This document shows positions 57,420 through 64,000 of a stretch of DNA of 64,000 nucleotides, one piece after another. Source of the stretch: Nyssa sinensis (Eukaryota; Streptophyta; Magnoliopsida; Cornales; Nyssaceae). Positions within the stretch are counted from its first letter, which is position 1, and each line of letters starts with the position of its first letter. Below the pieces are notes generated by a model. The model did no database searches and had not been told where the DNA came from. It saw only the letters and a list, made by a program, of their open reading frames with translations. The stretch spans positions 4,543,017 through 4,607,016 of the forward strand of contig CM018052.1 in NCBI GenBank assembly GCA_008638375.1, read 5' to 3'. A program made the translations under genes and the position numbers.

Positions 57420-58680
57420 TTAAGCAGGATAAAACAATACCGAGCTAAATGGAACAAACTAATCAGAACATAACAGACCAAATCAAGCATAACCATACAT
57501 AATAGAACGTAATAGATCAGAATGGAGTAGAACAGAACAGAGCATAACATAACAATCAAAATAGGGCGGAACAGAACACAACAATCAGAGCAGAATAGTA
57601 AATGATGCCAATATATCAATCAGTGATAACCAGGTCAGATTAGAACGGTTCAGAATGGAACAATTCAGAACAGAACAGATTGGAATAGAACATATCGGAA
57701 CAGATCATAATAAAACATAATGGAACGAAACGGAACAAAACATAACTAATCAGAACAAAATAGAACGAAATAGAACATAACGGAACGGAGTGGAAACAAT
57801 ATGTTAACCAGAGATATAGGTATATTATCAATGGAACGGAACAAGACAGAACTGAGCGGAAACAAGATATCAATCAGTGGTACAGGCATATTATAAATGA
57901 AACGGTACAAGACAGGACTGAGCGGAAACAATATATCAATCAAAATACAAGCAGATCATCAACGGGACGGAACATAACAAAAGGGAGCAGAAACAACATT
58001 TTAATCATAAACAAAACATATCAATAACGGAATGGGACAAAACACAACGGAACGGAGCAGAAATAATATTTTAGTCAAAACAAAGCGTATTAATAACGGG
58101 ACGGGACGGAACACAACAAAACGGAGTAGAAACAATATTTTAATAAGAAACAAAGCATATCATTAACGGAACGGGACATAACACAATGGAACGGAGCAGA
58201 AATAATATTTTAGTCAAAAACAAAGCGTATCAATAACGGAACGGGATGGAACATAACAAAACGGAGTAGAAACAATATTTTAATAAGAAACAAAGCATAT
58301 CATTAACGGAACGGGACAGAACACAACGGAACGGAGCAAAAACAATATTTTAATCAGAAATACAGGCAGATCATCAACGGGACGGAACGTAATGGAATTG
58401 AACGGAACAATATATCCATCAGAGACAAAGCATATAAATCAAAGAACAGGATAGATCAGTATGGAGTAGAACACGACGGGACGGAACAGAACGGAACAGA
58501 TCGAAATAGAGCGAACAAGTCGGGACAGAACAGATCAAACATAACAAATCAGGACATACCAGAACTGAACGGATCAGGCAAATCAGACAAAGCAGGTCAG
58601 GACAGATCAAAATTGAACAGATCAGACAGAACAGGTCAGGACAGATCAAACAGAACAGAACAAAACAGAACATGATGCCA
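57420..58680 (-). repeat. expanded GGAACGGAAC-type minisatellite in the LTR-J intron
   Basis: Degenerate units of roughly 60 bases ('AACGGAACGGGACGGAACAC...GAAACAATATTTTAATAAG'), clearest at 57960-58370, where adjacent pairs make a higher-order unit. The equivalent array in LTR-D is shorter and more diverged. Confidence 0.8.
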
Positions 58681-59047
58681 ATTAGGCACCTAATCAAGTA
58701 TATTCGAGCTTTCCCAGCTGCTCATCGCAGACTACTCGTGGGGCCTCTGCCCTCTGGGTGACGCTCTGGCCTACTTATACCATACCGCTCAAAGCTGAAG
58801 TGGGTCCCAGAGTAAGACACAACAGTACGGGACAAAACCAGAACAGACCATACAATGCAACAGGACAGACCGAACTGAACAGGAGAGTAGGACAGTACAA
58901 AATCATGTTACGTGTAATGCAATATAAAAGAGTATGCATTCAAATAGTACAGTATACAAAACAGTACAGTAAATCAAAATACAGAAACTAGATGGTGTAC
59001 TTATACACCAAGTCAGAAGTTCTAGGTTACTCACAAACTGTTACGGT

Positions 59048-62000
59048 TGTAATATCCCGACTCGGGATACCGGGTCATATGGCACGTATTACGAGATTAT
59101 GAAAATTTATGTGAAGAGTTTTACACTCAAAAGGATAATTAATTAATGAAATTATTAATTAATTAAATTTACGAAATAATTATTTTTATTACAAAATTAA
59201 TATTTAAATGCACCATTGCATTACATGGAAAGTATATCATGTATGTATAAGTATATATGTAATCCAATGTGTATGTATGTATGTATATAATTAAATCAAA
59301 TATATATAAGTAAAAATATCTAAAAGAGTGTGTGAACAGCGCAGTGTGTGTGTCTGTCGGTTGTGTTGTGTGTGTGTGTTGTATTATATATATATTATAT
59401 ACAAATATCCTACAAATAATAAATGTAAAGCAACAAAGAGAAAAAGCAAAATTTAAAAGTGTGTAAGAGAGATTTATGAGAAGTGAGGGCTATGTAGGGC
59501 TACGAAAATCAGAAAGAGATAGAGAGAAAATGAGGAGAGAGAGAGAGGTCGGTTTTCTTCCTTTATAAGACAAACCAAAAGCATGCAAATCATGCTTGTA
59601 TCTCGTGAAAGAAATCTAAGGAGGGAAACTGTGAAGAATAGAGGAAGAATCAGAGCAAGAGGAAGGGGGAAAACAGTGACAAAAAGGTGAGAGAACACAA
59701 AATCTGTATTTTCTCTCTCTAGAAGTTAAGCATGAAGATAGGTTGTTTGAACTTGTTTATGTATACATGATGTTTAATATATGTATATAAGTGTGTCAAG
59801 CATGAAATAGAGCATTAAAAACCACTAAAAACATGAAACCCAGAAGCATCCGCCATTTCAGACCTTGCTTGAAGCAGGTCTGAACCGAATCTCACCAAAC
59901 TAATTTTGGCTTACCAAAACCTCAAACTGAGGCCATGAGGGTCCTAAAAACCCTAGTACACCATCATGAAGCTCAACAATCGACCTCCAAATATCGAGTT
60001 GCAGGTTATGGGTTTACAACCCAAACCTTTAAACTCGTGGTTAAATCCATTTTTATGAACGAAAACTAAATCCCCATGAAGAGGGGATTAAAACAAGCCA
60101 AACCTCATAAAAAACCATCAAGAAATAAGCATGAACTATGAGGTTGCAGGTCGGATTATCTTGGCTTCAACCGAACGTATGAACAAGTTTTGAACGTCCA
60201 AACGAATGCCAAACTAGTTGGTTATGTTCTAGGAACAATCTAAGATGAAAACAATAGAGATTTGATGAACCAGAACCCACGAAATTGAAGAAATACCGAC
60301 TGTAAAAATTAGGGTTTATGATGAACAGTGTCGACCCTCGTGGGGAAGACGACACTGTTCGGGTCGGGTCGGTCATGGGTCCGGGTCAAATCTGGTTATG
60401 GGTTCAATTAAACGGTGACGTTTAGAGGTTTAAACTTTTTAAATTTTAACCATTAGGGCTGACTTCATCATGACGTCAACATTACGTGGCAGACCGGCTA
60501 AACCGGTTGGTTTGCAACTGAACCGGACTGGTTCACTTATACTTGGACCGAACCCTTTGGTTTTCTGGTTTTAATTTAAATCAAACAAACCAACACTTTT
60601 CCTATTTACGGATTGACCCCAATTGTTTTGGGAATTTCCACTGTGGCCCAACTGATGAAGAATTTATGCAATTAAGCCCCTGAAAAATAATTAAATAATA
60701 AATTTAATTATTTAATAAATAAGTAAAATTACTATTTTACCCTTGGGTCATAAATAGAGCAAATGAAGTCCAAATTTAGAATATGAATAGTGTATCCCTA
60801 CTATTTTGGATATTCTGAGACTAATGGTATGGTCTGTTTTACGAGACAGGGCCCGAAAAATAAAGACACGTAAAGAGATAAATGACTAAAATACCCCTTG
60901 ACCAAAATTAATAAGTTATTAATCTATTCTTACTATCTCGGACCTTCTGAGTTCAATGGTGAGGTCCATGACACGAGACGAGATCCCGAACATAAAGAGA
61001 CGTAAGGGGGTAAAAAGACCAAAATGCCCCTAGTACCCCTAAAGCCAAAATGAAATCAGAGAAGGTCTAAATTGACTTTCTCTGACATCCTGGACTCAAA
61101 AATGGAGTCCAAATTTTGAAACGAAGTACAAAAAAATATGACACGTAAAACGGTAAATAACCATTTTGTCCTTTTACATTTAATAGTCCGAATTAAATGT
61201 TAGGAAAGCCTAAACCAACTTTCTTCGACGCTCTGGACTCAATAATAGAGTCTATTCGACCGAAAGAAATGTCTAAAATAAAAAGACATAAAATTTGATG
61301 AATAGCATCTGTCAGATGACTATGAATTAGAGTAATGCCAAAGTACTAATACTAAGGCGTGTACGAGAAATGAAAATACGAAAAGACACGACACATAAAC
61401 ATATGAAGTAAATAACTTTAAAGTTAATGGAGTTACCAAAAGAGTATAAAATGAAATAAATGCAATCCCTAACACATTAATTGTGTCATAGGTTAAGAGT
61501 ACGAGTTAAGTTAAATACATATGAAATTATGAAATCATTTTAGGATCTAATACGATTTAAGCATAAGTTAGGGAATATCGAGATGATATTACACTGAATG
61601 TGAAGTTGATGAGATGTTTATGAATTGTTCTTAGGAACTACAAGGAATGTGGGAAAGCACCTATTTAGAGCTAACCCTAAAGAACCAAGGTGAGTAACCC
61701 TGTATTTGAAGTGGAGATTTAACTCCATGGATTTGAAAAGATTTTAAATGTAAAGATATGAAGTGTTTGAAATTTCGAATTCAGTATTACATGATTCAGT
61801 TAAAATTGTTCTGTTTTTATAAACTCTATTATGACATGCTTAGTGAATGGTTTCTGTCATGGTTTTTCTTAAAACATATTTCAGCATGTCTAAAGTTTTA
61901 AATGCCAAATTATGTAAAGTGTTCTGAATTTGTTTATATCAAGCATTTAAGGGATTTGTTATGAAATTATGTACATGATGTTTTAAATGTTTATGAGAAA

Positions 62001-63112
62001 CACCTATTTGAAGAAATCATGTATTAAATGTATTTGAATGTAAGAAAAGCTGTGCCTAAGCACCATGATTTTTGGTTGGGTTGTACGGAACTCAGCCAAC
62101 TTTCTAAATAACAGATTTTTGGGTTGTACGGAACTCAATTAATCTGTAAACATATGATGGATTTTTGGGTTGTACGGAACTCAATTAATCTATAAAAACA
62201 TGATGGGATTTTGGGTTGCACGGAACTCAATTGACTGTCAAAATGCCAGGTAGCAAGATCTAATCCCCCAGGCATGAGATATCTCCATTTATAAGTAATA
62301 TGGGAGTCCGGTTCGAAACGGATTCCACTAATGAAAGTGATAAGATGACAAATGGTTTGAAAATGGAAGCAGGTTTTACCCTCATTTTCAATGTGCATAT
62401 GTTTTGAGTTTTATATACTCTATTTAAGAAATACATGTTATGTTATATGTTTTGAAGTTCATGAGTATAAGTATAGCTTGAACACTTTAAATTTTTCAAA
62501 GCTAGATGTTTTAAGGAATGCATATATTCTGGATTCAAAGTATACGAACAATTGGCGGTGATTATTTTACAAACTCTTATGTACTAAACCACTGCTAATT
62601 GAAAACCCCATGACGAATACTAGAATTGCTCACAAGCTTAGATTAGCTTACCCGGACTTTGTTCGGACCCCCCTTTCAGGTGATTCAGCAGATAGGGTCT
62701 TAAGGACGATGGCAATGAGTCTAGCTGTTTTTGGAAGGATATGTTTAAGTAGTTTCTTTTGAAGAACCTATGAACACTAGTAGTACATTTTGTATTAGTA
62801 GACAATGTAAGAATATGTAATAAGCCCTCAGGACAACCGAATATGTATTGTATTAATGTATGAAGTCTTTAAGTTTTCGTTATACTCTGAATGTGTAACC
62901 ATGTATGCTATGTATGGAGCAGCAGTATCGGACGGATGTACATAATTTAAAAATGAGAAAAGAAAAGAAAAAGTTTTTCACGCTTCCGCAAAACGTATGT
63001 TGCACATCTATTCGATACCGCTGCCTATGTGAGCCTTCGCCCAAGGGTCCCCGGACCTAAGGGTGGCGGTCGCGATGCGAGATCCGCACAGGGTGGGTTT
63101 CGGGTCGTGACA
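59048..63112 (+). mobile_element. LTR-K: solo LTR, 4.1 kb, in LTR-J
   Basis: It starts TGTAATATCCCGACTCGGG and ends GGGTTTCGGGTCGTGACA, with exact duplications ACGGT (59043-59047, 63113-63117). Close to LTR-E in its 3' part. Intron-like segment 61690 (CCAAG/GTGAGTAACC) to 62679 (CCCCCTTTCAG), preceded by a mini-exon-like stretch 61632-61689. The ORF exon found in LTR-E is absent between the matching flanks (about 61500-61530). No coding content. Confidence 0.92.
62078..62232 (+). repeat. 50-base tandem repeat in LTR-K
   Basis: Four copies of a unit built on GGGTTGTACGGAACTCA, spaced 40-60 bases, within the intron-like segment. LTR-E has a related but shorter pair (CAGGGCAATTGA... near 39070 and 39115). 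Confidence 0.8.
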
Positions 63113-64000
63113 ACGGTTATCTCCTTGCACAAACAATCCGATAACCTCCAAGTACGTCAAGCATCTCCATGTATATCCTGAATAATAATCGTCAATCATA
63201 GACAGATCAGAATTTATCCATTCAGGTCTTATTCGTCATCTTAGGTGTCTATTAGATTACCTAAGATAGCCTAGTAGCCTATCGCCCTTTCATTGGGTCC
63301 CACCCGAGGCTATTTCATTCTTTAGTTAGGCTTAGCGGTTATTAGGATTATAACCTAAGTCACTTAGACTTCAATTGGTATCAGTCAGTTACTTATTTAT
63401 CCTTAGGGGCAAAACGATAATTTTGCCATTCTTGTCCCGGATCCTGTTGTGGCCCTCATAATAGTCTTTCTATCTCATATGTAAATTCTTAAGTCCTTTG
63501 GACTTCGTTTGGTATCTGCTTTTGATCATCGGGACACATCGATCATTTCTCGTTTTACGCATTGACAGTTCCGGAGTCTTATTTAGCCCTTCTGTGTTCA
63601 TAATTATGCTTACGATAATTTATCATATCAGATTGACCTTTATTTGGCCTCTATCTTGCACTTACAGTGCTCAGGGGTATTTTGGTCATTTTACGTTTTG
63701 TGTAATTCTGACCCTGAATTGTCATTTAACCATGTGTACAGCTTCACCAGTATCTGGGCTCCTATCGGTATCAGTTTCGTCTCGATCGGACTTCATTTAA
63801 GTTTCGTATAGCATTAGGGGCAGTTTGGTAATTTTACATGTTGTGTAACCAAACTATTCGACATAGTTAAATTGGACTATCTTTTATGTTTAATCGGCCC
63901 TGGACATCACTAGGGGCAGTTCAGTCATTTTACACTTTATGTGTCTGTATTTTTCGGGACTTCAGTTCATTAAACGGATCTCACCTTTGAGTTCAAAATG

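Larger units (their letters stand above)
56782..64000 (-). mobile_element. LTR-J: minus-strand long LTR, right part outside the window, split by LTR-K
   Basis: Own bases: 56782-59047 and 63118-64000. The left end TGTCACATCCCGAACCCCACC is the reverse of the LTR-D end. TTAAT (56777-56781) is the expected target duplication. 63118-64000 matches LTR-D 35600-36480 reversed. The intron-like segment (59034 down to 57273, 1762 bases) carries an expanded array at 57420-58680. Confidence 0.82.

Overview
The window is plant nuclear DNA from a gene-poor, heterochromatin-like region. I find no host gene in it. Nearly all of it consists of Ty3/gypsy LTR retrotransposons inserted into one another. Retand/Tat-type and Athila-type coding sequence, tRNA-Met and tRNA-Asp type primer sites, and long LTRs that begin TGTAAYA and end in CA all point to a seed plant, probably a eudicot. 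The DNA is AT-rich, with many TA, CA and AAT microsatellites.

Layout. Bases 1-5345 are a minus-strand long LTR (LTR-B) split by a complete solo LTR (LTR-A, target duplication CTTCC). Bases 5346-31804 are element C, a non-autonomous element with 4.2 kb LTRs: the 3' part of its 5' LTR, a primer binding site, a 1.6 kb non-coding interior, then a 3' LTR. That 3' LTR is split by a minus-strand Retand/Tat element (9155-28313). The Retand element carries gag, protease, RT, two RNase H domains, integrase, a minisatellite and two antisense genes, and is itself interrupted by solo LTRs L (10092-14354) and G (22043-25158). An old internally deleted Athila element (minus strand) follows at 31805-33028 and resumes at 46346-48165. 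Between these parts lies solo LTR-E, which hosts solo LTRs D (33080-38286) and F (41142-45010). A 5'-truncated LTR (LTR-I) holding solo LTR-H (48954-52733) runs to 53008. Bases 53009-56781 are an unclassified degraded region. From 56782 to the window end lies minus-strand LTR-J, split by solo LTR-K (59048-63112).

All autonomous coding sequence is broken, mostly by stop codons of the C-to-T type. The order of events can be read from target duplications: Athila is older than C and E; C is older than Retand and B; Retand is older than L and G; B is older than A; E is older than D and F; I is older than H; J is older than K.

The least expected content is inside the long LTRs, which are usually treated as featureless. 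(1) LTR-H and LTR-E carry a homologous small open reading frame (about 82-84 residues) whose last codon is split by a splice-donor-like AG/GT in the same phase in both. In LTR-H it stays open across two further predicted exons. (2) Most LTRs show a conserved donor (GTGAGTAAC or GTATG) and a conserved TTTTTCAG acceptor in their 3' part, suggesting an LTR-internal intron whose length varies with a GTTCCGT-type minisatellite. (3) Five LTRs carry tRNA-like cassettes (A box, B box, often a short palindrome, then an oligo-T run), always antisense to the LTR. These are inferences from sequence alone and each has a stated test.
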